Below are positions 55,283-63,847 of a stretch of 64,000 nt of DNA, piece after piece. Made by a program: the position numbers and the translations under genes. The DNA lies in the NCBI RefSeq assembly GCF_002101585.1, contig NZ_LQOT01000025.1:62001-126000 (forward strand), given 5' to 3'. The stretch comes from Mycolicibacter engbaekii (GTDB lineage Bacteria > Actinomycetota > Actinomycetes > Mycobacteriales > Mycobacteriaceae). The notes beneath the pieces were generated by a model, which searched no databases, was not told the DNA's origin, and saw only the letters and a list, made by a program, of their open reading frames with translations. Position 1 is the first letter of the stretch; each line of letters starts with the position of its first letter.

Positions 55283-56710
55283 ATGGCGTCCCCGACTCTG
55301 ACCGCCGACTTCGCCCGCGCGCTGCCGGAGCTCGCCCAGCCCTGGCAGGCCGCCGTTCCGCCGGAGCCGAAGCTGGTGGTCCTCAACGAAGCGCTGGCTG
55401 CCGACCTGGGTCTGGACTCGGCCTGGCTGCGCAGCTCCGACGGTCTGAAGTTCTTGACGGGAAACGCCGTTCCCGACGGCGCCACCCCGGTCGCGCAGGC
55501 CTATGCCGGTCATCAATTCGGCAACTACGTCCCGCTGCTCGGCGACGGACGCGCCCTGCTGCTCGGCGAACTCGACCACAACAGGCCCCGCGACATCCAC
55601 CTCAAGGGTTCCGGGCGCACCCCGTTCGCTCGCGGCGGCGACGGCCTGGCCGTCGTGGGCCCGATGCTGCGCGAGTACGTGATCAGCGAAGCCATGCACG
55701 CCCTGGGCATCCCCACCACCCGGTCCTTGGCCGTGGTCGCCACCGGAGCACACGTGCAACGCGAAACGGCACTGCCCGGCGCGGTGTTGACCCGCATCGC
55801 CGCCAGCCACCTGCGGGTGGGCAGCTTTCAGCTGGTCGCCCAGCAGGCCCGCGCCACCGGTGACCTCAGCCTGCTGCGCCGGCTGGCCGACTACGCGATC
55901 GCCCGCCACTACCCGCAGGCCACGCAAGCCGAGAACCCTTACCTGGCACTGTTTCAGGAGGTGCTCGAGGCCCAATCCGCGCTGATCGCGCAGTGGATGC
56001 ACGTCGGGTTCGTGCACGGGGTGATGAACACCGACAACATGACCATCTCCGGGGAGACCATCGACTACGGGCCGTGTGCCTTCATGGAGGCCTACGACCC
56101 GGCCACGGTGTACAGCTCCATCGATTACGCCGGGCGTTACGCCTACGGCAACCAGCCGCTGGTCGCCCAGTGGAACCTGGCCCGCTTCGCCGAAACCATC
56201 CTGCCGCTGCTCGCCGCGACCGAGGAGCTGGCGCTGTCGGTGGCGGTGGAAACCCTCGAAGGCTTCATGCCGCGCTATCACAGCCACTGGTCGGCGGGGA
56301 TGCTGGCCAAGTTCGGGCTGACCGGCAGTGTGGAGTCCGCCGCCCTGATCGACCAGGCACTGGCGCTGCTCAACGACAACCAGGTGGACTACACGTCGTT
56401 CTTCCGCCACCTTGCCCGCGCCGGCCGCGGTGACCCTGACGCGCTGCCGCCGGTATTCACCGACTGGCTGCACCGCTGGCGGGCCCTGCAACCCGACGTC
56501 GACGCCCTGGACCGGGTCAACCCGATCTACATTCCCCGCAACCATCTGGTGGAGCAGGCGTTGACCGCCGCGACGGGCGGCGACCTGGAACCGGTGTGCA
56601 CGCTGCTGGAGGTGATCGGCGAGCCGTACCGCGAACGTGAGGGTCTGCAGGCCTACGCCGCACCCGCGCCGCCCGAATTCGGGGAGTACCGCACCTTCTG
56701 CGGAACGTGA
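55283..56710 (+). CDS. selO: Protein adenylyltransferase SelO
   Basis: A 475-residue SelO (YdiU family) pseudokinase that transfers AMP to protein hydroxyls. [74 protein letters not shown] and [32 protein letters not shown] are family signatures, including the HGVMNTDN loop and DYGP metal site. The C-terminal penultimate selenocysteine of eukaryotic SelO is a Cys here (TFCGT end). The family is linked to redox stress. TAGGCT six bases upstream sets the start. It is convergent with the MmpL gene over a shared hairpin. Confidence 0.95.
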   Translation: MASPTLTADFARALPELAQPWQAAVPPEPKLVVLNEALAADLGLDSAWLRSSDGLKFLTGNAVPDGATPVAQAYAGHQFGNYVPLLGDGRALLLGELDHNRPRDIHLKGSGRTPFARGGDGLAVVGPMLREYVISEAMHALGIPTTRSLAVVATGAHVQRETALPGAVLTRIAASHLRVGSFQLVAQQARATGDLSLLRRLADYAIARHYPQATQAENPYLALFQEVLEAQSALIAQWMHVGFVHGVMNTDNMTISGETIDYGPCAFMEAYDPATVYSSIDYAGRYAYGNQPLVAQWNLARFAETILPLLAATEELALSVAVETLEGFMPRYHSHWSAGMLAKFGLTGSVESAALIDQALALLNDNQVDYTSFFRHLARAGRGDPDALPPVFTDWLHRWRALQPDVDALDRVNPIYIPRNHLVEQALTAATGGDLEPVCTLLEVIGEPYREREGLQAYAAPAPPEFGEYRTFCGT

Positions 56711-56730
56711 TCGCCGCGGCCGGCGATCAC
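56707..56730. terminator. Bidirectional hairpin terminator covering two stop codons
   Basis: GTGATCGCCG, loop CGGC, CGGCGATCAC: a perfect 10-bp stem lying exactly between convergent selO and the MmpL gene. The selO TGA (56708-56710) and the MmpL TGA (56727-56729) are both within the stem. No U-tract. It can end transcription from both sides. Confidence 0.65.
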
Positions 56731-59063
56731 TCCGACGTCGACACCACGGCCTCGCTGTGCGCCCGCCCCGCCCGATGTGCACCGTGCTGGGCTGGGACGT
56801 GCGGGCTCCGATGGCCCGGCGGTGCGGCATGCCGGCCCGCCGCGCCACTACCGTCCTCGCGGATCGCGAAGCGCTGCGCCACCCAGCGCAGCGGGCCCGG
56901 TGCCCACCAGTTCCACCGGCCCATCAGGTGCATGAACGCCGGCACCAGCACCATCCGAATCAGCGTGGCATCGGCCAGGACCGCCAAGGTCAGACCGAGC
57001 CCCAACATGCGCATGAACGACACCTGCGCGGCGATCAGCGCGGCGAACGAGATCGACATGATCAGCGCCGCAGCGGTGATCACCCGTGCGGTATGGGCCA
57101 ATCCCAGCGACACGCTCTCATCGTTGTCGGCGCGGGTGCGCCCCGAGGCCAGCCAGTACTCCCGGATCCGGGATACCAGGAACACCTCGTAGTCCATCGA
57201 CAGCCCGAACGCAACGCAGAACAGCAACACCGGCATGTTGGCGACCAACATGCCGGTGGGTGTCGTACCGAGCGCACCGAGATTGCCGTCCTGAAATATC
57301 CAGACCAGCGCACCGAACGCCGCCGCCAGCGACAAGACGTTGAGGATCAACGCCTTGATGGGCAGCACCACGCTGCCCGTCAGCAGGAACAGCAGGCCGA
57401 ATGTGATGGCGGCGATCAGCCCCAGCACCTGCGGCAGCCGGTCGGTGATCGCGTTGACGCTGTCGCGGTTGATCTGTGCCAGCCCACCCATCTGTACCGG
57501 CCGTTGGTCGGGTCCGGGCACCTGATGCAGCCGATCGAGCTGGGTTTCCGAACGCTGCGAAAACAGCGGCGCCGTGCTGGAGACGGTCAGCAACGCACTG
57601 CCGTCGTTGATCCCGGTGGCCGCCGAGGGCTCACCCACCCGGTTGCCGGCCACAAAGGTGCCGGTCGGCGCCGACACCGCCGACACATCCGGCACCCGGG
57701 ACAGCTCAGCGGCGTAACGGTCCAACTCCTGCGGGCCCACCCCGTCGGCGTCCCGGATCACGATCGGTACCGCCTGGGCGGAGTCGTCGGCGAACTTCTC
57801 GCGCAGGGCGTCGCCGACCTGATGCGCCGACGCCGTGCGCGGCAGCACCCGGTCATCGGGGTAGCCCCACTTCACCCCGAGGAACGGCGCGCCGACAGCC
57901 ACCAGCAGCGCCACCACCGCCAAACCGATCGGCACCGCGTGGCGCGCCACGAAGGCCGTTGAGCGGTACCAGAATCCCTGCTCGACCGGGCGGGCGACCG
58001 GCGCCGGCCGCCGCAGCAACCGGCGAAGCGGACGGCGCAGGTCCAGCGCATCGAGCCTGGGGCCCAGCAGCGCGATCGCCGCCGGGGTGATCACAATGGC
58101 CGCGAGCGCCACGAACGTCACGGTCGCGACCCCGGCGTAGGCGAACGACTTGAGGAAATACATCGGGAACAAGGCCATGGCGGCCATCGACAATGCCACC
58201 GTGATCGCCGAGAACAGCACGGTGCGACCGGCGGTCGTCATGGTGCGGATCAGCGCCCGATCCGGGGCGGCGCCCTCGGCCAGTTCGTCGCGGTAGCGGC
58301 TGATGATCAGCAGGGTGTAGTCGATCGCCAGCGCCAAGCCCATCGCCGTGGTCAGGTTCATCGCGAAGATCGACACGTCGGTGCCCAGCGCGATCAGCCG
58401 CAGCACCGCCATCGAGCCCACGATCGCCAGCCCGCCGAGCGCCACCGGCAACGCCGCCGCCAACAGACCCCCGAAAACCCACACCAGCACCGCGAAGCTC
58501 AACGGGATCGCGATCGATTCCATCAGCAGCAGGTCATGCTGATTCTGGTGATTGATCTGCGCGTAGACCATCGCGCCACCGCCGGCCCGAACGCTGACCC
58601 CATCCCGGTCGTGGGCGACCTGGTCGGCCAGGGTGCGGGCGTACTTCTGGGCGTCGTTCTCGCCCCCGCGAAGATTGGCCACGATCAGGCCGGCCGACTC
58701 GTCGGTGCTGACCAGCCGGGCGGCGGCCGACGGCGGATCGGTCCAGGGCGAGGTGACATTGAAGACGTGCGGCGAGTCCCGTAGCTCTGCGGCGATCTCG
58801 GTGCCCACCGAGCGGACCTGCTCGCTGTGAACTCCCTGCGGGGAACTCACCAGGATCAGCAGCTGTTGGTCACTCTGGCCGAACTTCTCGGTCAGCAATT
58901 CGGTGGCCTGCGCAGACTCCGAACCCGGGTCCTGGAACCCGCCCGCGGACAGGCTGCCGGCCACCGGTATCCCGAAAACCGCGGCGGCGACCACCACCAG
59001 CCCGGCCCAGACCAGGACACGACGTGGAGCGGCGAGGGCCAGCAGGGCTATTCGGTGCAGCAA
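56727..59063 (-). CDS. MmpL/RND-family lipid transporter
   Basis: A 778-residue RND-type exporter. An N-terminal helix is followed by a first periplasmic domain, a helix bundle (IPLSFAVLVWVFGGLLAAALPVALGGLAIVGSMAVL, LTTAMGLALAIDYTLLIISRYRDEL), a second periplasmic loop and a second bundle (LLFCVAFGLSMDYEVFLVSRIREYWL). The DYT and DYE segments are proton-relay features of MmpL/MmpL-like proteins. The basic C-terminal tail has no long coiled part. TTG start with AAAGG upstream. It is divergent from the type III PKS operon and may export its lipid product, which is inference from position. Confidence 0.93.
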   Translation of the reverse strand: MLHRIALLALAAPRRVLVWAGLVVVAAAVFGIPVAGSLSAGGFQDPGSESAQATELLTEKFGQSDQQLLILVSSPQGVHSEQVRSVGTEIAAELRDSPHVFNVTSPWTDPPSAAARLVSTDESAGLIVANLRGGENDAQKYARTLADQVAHDRDGVSVRAGGGAMVYAQINHQNQHDLLLMESIAIPLSFAVLVWVFGGLLAAALPVALGGLAIVGSMAVLRLIALGTDVSIFAMNLTTAMGLALAIDYTLLIISRYRDELAEGAAPDRALIRTMTTAGRTVLFSAITVALSMAAMALFPMYFLKSFAYAGVATVTFVALAAIVITPAAIALLGPRLDALDLRRPLRRLLRRPAPVARPVEQGFWYRSTAFVARHAVPIGLAVVALLVAVGAPFLGVKWGYPDDRVLPRTASAHQVGDALREKFADDSAQAVPIVIRDADGVGPQELDRYAAELSRVPDVSAVSAPTGTFVAGNRVGEPSAATGINDGSALLTVSSTAPLFSQRSETQLDRLHQVPGPDQRPVQMGGLAQINRDSVNAITDRLPQVLGLIAAITFGLLFLLTGSVVLPIKALILNVLSLAAAFGALVWIFQDGNLGALGTTPTGMLVANMPVLLFCVAFGLSMDYEVFLVSRIREYWLASGRTRADNDESVSLGLAHTARVITAAALIMSISFAALIAAQVSFMRMLGLGLTLAVLADATLIRMVLVPAFMHLMGRWNWWAPGPLRWVAQRFAIREDGSGAAGRHAAPPGHRSPHVPAQHGAHRAGRAHSEAVVSTSE

Positions 59064-59153
59064 TCACGTGACCTTTCGCCAGCTGGTCGACCGGAGGTAC
59101 CGGCGCACCCCCACCGACAACATACGTAGTGGACCGTCCGAGCGTTCAACATT

Positions 59154-59183
59154 TACCTGCTATCGGTCAAGATCGGCCAGGTA
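59154..59183. promoter_or_regulatory. Inverted repeat in the divergent MmpL/PKS promoter gap
   Basis: TACCTG, 18 bases, CAGGTA in the 165-bp gap between the MmpL gene and the type III PKS gene. It could be the binding site of a regulator controlling both units; none is encoded nearby. The arms are short, so chance is possible. Nothing else is visible in this gap apart from an isolated TACGTA palindrome at about 59123. Confidence 0.25.
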
Positions 59184-59228
59184 GTGCGGGCGGTTGAACC
59201 GGGACGTCGGCGGTGCCGTGACTTCGGC

Positions 59229-60269
59229 ATGGACAACACACCGACCGTAGCCGCCGTCGCGGTGGAATTCCCTTCACACCAACACCGTCAGGGGGAGGTG
59301 ATGGCCGCGCTGTCGGACTTCGCCAGCCCGGACTTTCAGCGGTTCGCCACGCACAGCGGCGTCGCCACCCGGCAGTTGGCGCTGCCGCTGGGGCGCTATC
59401 GGAAGCTCAGCGGCTTCACCGAGGCCAACGACGAATACCTCGACATCGCGCTTGAGCTCAGTGAACGGGCGCTGCTGGCGGCGCTCGATCGCGCCGGAAT
59501 CGCGCCCGCCGACGTCGATGTGGTGTTCTCGACGACGGTGACCGGACTGTCCGTTCCCTCCCTGGAGGGGCGGCTGGTCAACCGGATCGGTCTTCGCTCC
59601 GACGTCAAACGGGTCCCGCTGTTCGGGCTGGGCTGCGTTGCCGGCGCGGCCGGGCTGGCCCGGGTTCACGACTACCTGCGTGCCTTCCCCGACCAGGTGG
59701 CGGCCTTGGTCGCCGTCGAACTGTGCTCTTTGACAGTGCAGCGCCGAGACCTCTCGGTGGCAAACCTGGTTGCCGCCAGCCTGTTCGGCGACGGTGCTGC
59801 CGCGGTCATCGCGACCGGAGCCAGACGTGCCGGGCGTGGACCGCGGCTGGTGGCGACCCAGAGCCAGACCTACCCCGACACCGACGACATTTTGGGATGG
59901 AAGATCGGCAGTGAGGGCTTCAGCATCGTCCTGGGGGTGGAGATCGCCGCGGTCGTCGAGAAATACCTCGGTGACAACGTCCGCGAATTCCTGGCGAACC
60001 ACGGCCTGGTCAGCGACGATATCTCCACATGGATCGTGCATGCCGCCGGACCCAAGGTGATCGATGCGGTCGAGAATCTGCTGCATCTGGGTCCGGACGC
60101 CTTGACGCGCACCCGAAAGTCGCTGCACGACCATGGGAACCTGTCCTCGGTGTCGGTCCTGGACATCCTCGACGGCATCGAGTCCGATCCGCCGCCGCCG
60201 GGTTCCCGTGGACTGATGATCGCGATGGGGCCCGGCTTTTCGGCCGAACTCGTGCTGCTGGAGTGGTGA
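59229..60269 (+). CDS. Type III polyketide synthase (SrsA/PKS10/11-like)
   Basis: A 346-residue chalcone-synthase-fold enzyme. The catalytic Cys is in FGLGCVAGAAGL (C136), His in WIVHAAGPKVID (H271) and Asn in HDHGNLSSVSVL (N304), all canonical, with GPGFSAELVLL at the end. It extends a fatty acyl-CoA with malonyl-type units to make alkylpyrones or alkylresorcinols. First gene of an operon with a methyltransferase and a flavoprotein, in the order of srsABC. The ATG at 59229 fits the family N-terminus; no strong ribosome site is visible. Confidence 0.92.
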   Translation: MDNTPTVAAVAVEFPSHQHRQGEVMAALSDFASPDFQRFATHSGVATRQLALPLGRYRKLSGFTEANDEYLDIALELSERALLAALDRAGIAPADVDVVFSTTVTGLSVPSLEGRLVNRIGLRSDVKRVPLFGLGCVAGAAGLARVHDYLRAFPDQVAALVAVELCSLTVQRRDLSVANLVAASLFGDGAAAVIATGARRAGRGPRLVATQSQTYPDTDDILGWKIGSEGFSIVLGVEIAAVVEKYLGDNVREFLANHGLVSDDISTWIVHAAGPKVIDAVENLLHLGPDALTRTRKSLHDHGNLSSVSVLDILDGIESDPPPPGSRGLMIAMGPGFSAELVLLEW

Positions 60270-60271
60270 GC

Positions 60272-60772
60272 ATGTACTACCTGTTAGTGCTGGCGGTCGG
60301 GCTGGAGCGCCTCGTGGAACTGGCCGTGGCCAAGAACAACGCACGGTGGGCGTTCGCCAACGGCGGCACCGAATTCGGGCACCGGCACTATCCGGTGATG
60401 GTCGGCATCCATACGGCGCTGCTGCTCAGCTGTGTCGCCGAGGTGGCGCTGCTGCACCGGCCCTTCTTCCCCTGGCTGGGCTGGCCCATGTTCGCGGTGG
60501 CCGCCCTGAGCCAGGGGCTGCGCTGGTGGTGCGTGACCACCCTCGGCCGGCGCTGGAACACCCTGGTGATCGTCATGCCCGAAAGCCCGCTGGTGCGACG
60601 CGGCCCGTACCGCTGGATCCGCCACCCCAACTACGTGGCCGTGGTTCTCGAGGGCCTGGCGCTACCGTTGATCCACACCGCGTGGCTGACCGCGCTCTGG
60701 TTCGGCCTGGCCAACGCCGCGGTGTTGTGCGAGCGGATTCGGGTGGAGAACGTGGCATTGGGGTACCGGTGA
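60272..60772 (+). CDS. Isoprenylcysteine-methyltransferase-like membrane enzyme (SrsB/BpsB-like)
   Basis: A 166-residue integral membrane methyltransferase. Hydrophobic segments (YYLLVLAVGLERLVELAV, VMVGIHTALLLSCVAEVALL, LGWPMFAVAALSQGLRWW) and the C-terminal RGPYRWIRHPNYVAVVLEGLALPLIH with RVENVALG match the ICMT/PEMT family. Next to a type III PKS it probably O-methylates the alkylresorcinol or alkylpyrone product, as SrsB and BpsB do. It starts 2 bp after the PKS stop and overlaps the flavoprotein GTG by 4 bp. Confidence 0.88.
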   Translation: MYYLLVLAVGLERLVELAVAKNNARWAFANGGTEFGHRHYPVMVGIHTALLLSCVAEVALLHRPFFPWLGWPMFAVAALSQGLRWWCVTTLGRRWNTLVIVMPESPLVRRGPYRWIRHPNYVAVVLEGLALPLIHTAWLTALWFGLANAAVLCERIRVENVALGYR

Positions 60773-61785
60773 CCGGCTTTGACACCGACCTGCTGATCGT
60801 CGGTGGCGGACCAGGGGGGCTTGCCACGGCGCTGTGCGCTCGGCGGCAGGGGCTTTCGGTGATCGTCGCCGATCCGCGGGCCAGCCCGATCGACAAGGCA
60901 TGCGGGGAGGGGCTGATGCCGGGCGGACTGGAGGTGCTCACCTCGCTCGGGGTCGATCCAGACGGTATGCCGCTGCGCGGTATCACCTACCTCGACGGGC
61001 AGCGCCGGGCCGAGGCCCCGTTCCGCAACGGTCCGGGGCGCGGCGTGCGCCGCACCACGCTGCACGCCGCGCTGACCGATGAGGCCAAGCGCAGCGACGT
61101 TGACTGGATCAGCACCCGCATCGGCGCCGTGGTCCAAGACGACAGCGGAGTCACCGCGGGCGGTGTTCGCTCCCGGTGGCTGATCGCCGCGGACGGATTG
61201 CACTCCAGCGTCCGCCGCACCGTCGGAATCTCCTGTACCGCCGGTGCTCCCCGGCGCTACGGGCTGCGGTGGCACTACCGGGTTCCGGCCTGGTCGGAAT
61301 CGGTCGAGGTGTACTGGTCGCGCTGGGGAGAGGCCTACGTGACCCCGGTCGACCCGGACCTGGTGGGGGTGGCCATTCTGTCGTCGCACCGGCCCCAGCT
61401 GGACTGGTTTCCGCGCCTGGCCGCCCGCCTCGGGGACGCCCCCCACGGCCCGGCCCGGGGCTGCGGGCCGATGCGGCAGGTGGTCTCCCGCCGTGTCGCC
61501 GGCCGGGTGCTGCTGGTCGGCGACGCGGCCGGCTACGAGGATGCGCTCACCGGCGAGGGCATCAGCCTGGCCGTCAAGCAGGCCGCCGCGGCGATCAACG
61601 CGATCATCGACGACAACCCGGGTGCTTACGAGCGCTCCTGGCGCTCGATCACCCGCCGGTATCGCCTGCTCACCCGGGGGTTGGTGCTGGCCGGTGCATG
61701 GCAGCCGGCCCGACGGGCGCTGGTTCCGGCATGTTGCGCACTGCCGAGCGTGTTCGACCGCGCGGTGCATCTGCTGGCCCACTGA
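60769..61785 (+). CDS. FAD-dependent hydroxylase (SrsC-like)
   Basis: A 338-residue flavoprotein of the geranylgeranyl-reductase/aromatic-hydroxylase type. DLLIVGGGPGGLATALCARRQGLSVIVAD binds FAD, then KACGEGLMPGGLEVL, LIAADGLHSSVRRTVG and RVLLVGDAAGYEDALTGEGISLAVKQA. SrsC in Streptomyces griseus hydroxylates an alkylresorcinol methyl ether, leading to quinones; this gene occupies the same operon position. GTG start overlaps the methyltransferase stop. Its 3' end overlaps the convergent aminotransferase gene by 116 bp. Confidence 0.88.
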   Translation: MTGFDTDLLIVGGGPGGLATALCARRQGLSVIVADPRASPIDKACGEGLMPGGLEVLTSLGVDPDGMPLRGITYLDGQRRAEAPFRNGPGRGVRRTTLHAALTDEAKRSDVDWISTRIGAVVQDDSGVTAGGVRSRWLIAADGLHSSVRRTVGISCTAGAPRRYGLRWHYRVPAWSESVEVYWSRWGEAYVTPVDPDLVGVAILSSHRPQLDWFPRLAARLGDAPHGPARGCGPMRQVVSRRVAGRVLLVGDAAGYEDALTGEGISLAVKQAAAAINAIIDDNPGAYERSWRSITRRYRLLTRGLVLAGAWQPARRALVPACCALPSVFDRAVHLLAH

Positions 61786-62821
61786 GGGCCCGCGCCACCG
61801 CCGCCAGCACCCGCAGCGTCGACCCCCGCGAACCGACCGTGATGCGCACCGCCCCGTCCGGATAAGCGCGGACCCGCAGACCGCTGCCGGTGAAGGCCTC
61901 GCTCCAGGACCGCTCGGTGGCCGTCAGGTACACGAAGTTGGCGTGCGAATCGGTGGTGCGGGCACCTGCTGCGTGCAACCGGGCCCGCAGATAGCTGCGC
62001 TCGGCGACGATCCGGGCGATGCGCTGCTCCAACTGCGCTGCGGCCGCATACGACGCCGCGACCGCCTCGGTGCATCCGGCGCCGGTGCCGAACGGCAGTT
62101 GCGTCGACCAGAGCAGGCCGGCCAGCGCCGGTGCCGCCAGCGCATAGCCGATCCGCAACCCGGCCAGACCATAGGCCTTGGAGAAGGTCCGCAACACGAT
62201 CACATTCGGGAAGCGTTCGATGAGGCGGGGCACGTCGATGCGCCGGTCGGGGGAGACGAATTCGATGTAGGCCTCGTCGAGCACCACGATGGTGTCGGCG
62301 GGTACGTGCGCGACCAGCCGTTCCACCTCGGCGACGGGCGCCAAGGTTCCGGTCGGATTGTGCGGGCGGCACACCACGACCATCCGCGCATGCTGGGCGG
62401 CGTGCGCCATGGCGGTCAGATCATGATGGCCGTAGCCGTCGAGCGGTATGTCGACCGGGTCCAGGCCGGCTATGCGCGCAAAAGCCGGAAAACCATCAAA
62501 AGTGGGTGTGCTCAAAACGATTCGCTCACCGGGTGCTGCGAACGTTTGAAACACCCGAAGGGCCAGCCCGGACGCCCCGGAGCCGATGGCGACGTTCTCC
62601 TCGGCCACCCGTTCGTGGTCGGCTATCAGACGGCGCAACCGGACGGGCAGAAAGTCCGGATAGCGGTTGGCCGCGCCCATGCGGTCGACCAGTGCCGCCC
62701 GCACCGCCGGCAGCGGCGGAAGCGGGCTCTCGTTGAGCGCCAACGCGAAAGGATCGACGGCGCACGGGCCCGCCTCGCCACGCAGCGCGGTCAATGAATC
62801 CGCACGCGCCGCAGAGGTCAT
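61670..62821 (-). CDS. HisC-like PLP aminotransferase with C-terminal extension
   Basis: A 383-residue fold type I aminotransferase. NESPLPPLPAVRAAL, IGSGASGLALRVFQTFAAPGERI, VVVCRPHNPTGTLAP, VVLDEAYIEFV and TFSKAYGLAGLRIGYALA (catalytic Lys) resemble histidinol-phosphate aminotransferase. The fold normally ends near GSRGSTLRVLAAVARAL; about 35 further residues are encoded on the strand opposite the srsC-like 3' end. The gene follows the KAS III-like gene with a 4-bp overlap. A role on a KAS III product rather than in histidine synthesis is likely. Confidence 0.87.
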   Translation of the reverse strand: MTSAARADSLTALRGEAGPCAVDPFALALNESPLPPLPAVRAALVDRMGAANRYPDFLPVRLRRLIADHERVAEENVAIGSGASGLALRVFQTFAAPGERIVLSTPTFDGFPAFARIAGLDPVDIPLDGYGHHDLTAMAHAAQHARMVVVCRPHNPTGTLAPVAEVERLVAHVPADTIVVLDEAYIEFVSPDRRIDVPRLIERFPNVIVLRTFSKAYGLAGLRIGYALAAPALAGLLWSTQLPFGTGAGCTEAVAASYAAAAQLEQRIARIVAERSYLRARLHAAGARTTDSHANFVYLTATERSWSEAFTGSGLRVRAYPDGAVRITVGSRGSTLRVLAAVARALSGPADAPRGRTRSAVRNMPEPAPVGPAAMHRPAPTPG

Positions 62822-63840
62822 CGCGGCGGTCCGCCCCAGCGGATCGCGGCCGCACCGGCGAAATCGCCGGCGTGCGCAAAGGCGGCCATCACCACCACCT
62901 CACCCGGTGACACCCGCCGTTGGGCTATCGCCTGATCGAGGTTGATCGGGATGCCGGCGCCGAACAGGTTGCCATACTGATCGAAGGTGTCCACATGGCG
63001 CGATTCGGGCACTTCGAGGGCTTCGCGCCAATTGCGCAGGAAGACCCGGTTGGGCTGATTGGTGACCAGCAGGCCGATATCGGTGGCGGACAGGCCGGTG
63101 CGGTGACACACCGCCAGGGCGACCTCGGGAACCTGGCGGTTTCCGCGCGCGAGCACCTTGGTGATCTTGTCGTCGGTGAATCCGATGTAGCCGGCCCCCG
63201 GGCCGGGTTGCCACCACTTGCGGTACGGGTCGACGGCGTAGGTCATATCTCCGGCGTACTGCCCGTAGGTCCGGCATTCGACGTCGAGGATCGGCGAGTG
63301 ATCCGACCGGGTGATCAGCCCGACCGCGGCGCCGTCGCCGGGCACCGACGCCTGCGACTTTCCGCGCACGGCAGGCTGATCGAACACCTGGCCGGCTGCG
63401 TTCTGGGCGATGGCGATCAACGCGGTGCGCCCGGCGCCGGCCGCCAGCAGCTGCCGGGCGATGTTGAGGCCCAGGATGAAGGCGGCGCAGCCGCCGTTGT
63501 GCAGATCCAGCACCGTGGTCGGGTGCATCCCCAATCGGTGGGCGATAGCGCCGCCCGCGCCGCAGAACGGGATGTCGGGCAACTGGGTGTGCGTGATCAA
63601 GATATCGACGTTCTCGACGACATCCCGGCCTTGCCGTTCGATGACGCCCTGTGCCGCCTGCTCGATCATGTCGGCCGCGGTCTCGTCGGCTCCCACGTGG
63701 TGGCGGAACTTGGGTGCGCGGAACATCAGGTTGTCGCGCAACGTATCCGACTCGGCGAACTGCGTGTAGTAGTCGGCGCCGATGGGTGCGCCGGGAAGAT
63801 AGCTGGAGACGTCGGTCAGGCTGACGGCGGATCGGTTCAT
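62818..63840 (-). CDS. KAS III-like 3-oxoacyl synthase (unusual active site)
   Basis: A 340-residue FabH-like protein. The nucleophile is in LHNGGCAAFILGLNIA (C118). At the HQAN position it reads LLVTNQPNRVFLRNW, so Asn replaces the catalytic His, and the GN motif reads FDQYGNLFGAGIPINLD. Loss of the His argues against ordinary decarboxylating condensation; such variants act as acyl transferases or non-decarboxylating condensing enzymes in secondary metabolism. The aminotransferase ATG overlaps its stop. It starts 7 bp after the gene cut at the window end. Confidence 0.85.
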   Translation of the reverse strand: MNRSAVSLTDVSSYLPGAPIGADYYTQFAESDTLRDNLMFRAPKFRHHVGADETAADMIEQAAQGVIERQGRDVVENVDILITHTQLPDIPFCGAGGAIAHRLGMHPTTVLDLHNGGCAAFILGLNIARQLLAAGAGRTALIAIAQNAAGQVFDQPAVRGKSQASVPGDGAAVGLITRSDHSPILDVECRTYGQYAGDMTYAVDPYRKWWQPGPGAGYIGFTDDKITKVLARGNRQVPEVALAVCHRTGLSATDIGLLVTNQPNRVFLRNWREALEVPESRHVDTFDQYGNLFGAGIPINLDQAIAQRRVSPGEVVVMAAFAHAGDFAGAAAIRWGGPPR

Positions 63841-63847
63841 GATCGAC

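Noticed and set aside
61670-62821. Histidine biosynthesis gene hisC
   Set aside because: The fold fits HisC, but the operon with a KAS III-like enzyme and the absence of other his genes argue for another amino-transfer role.
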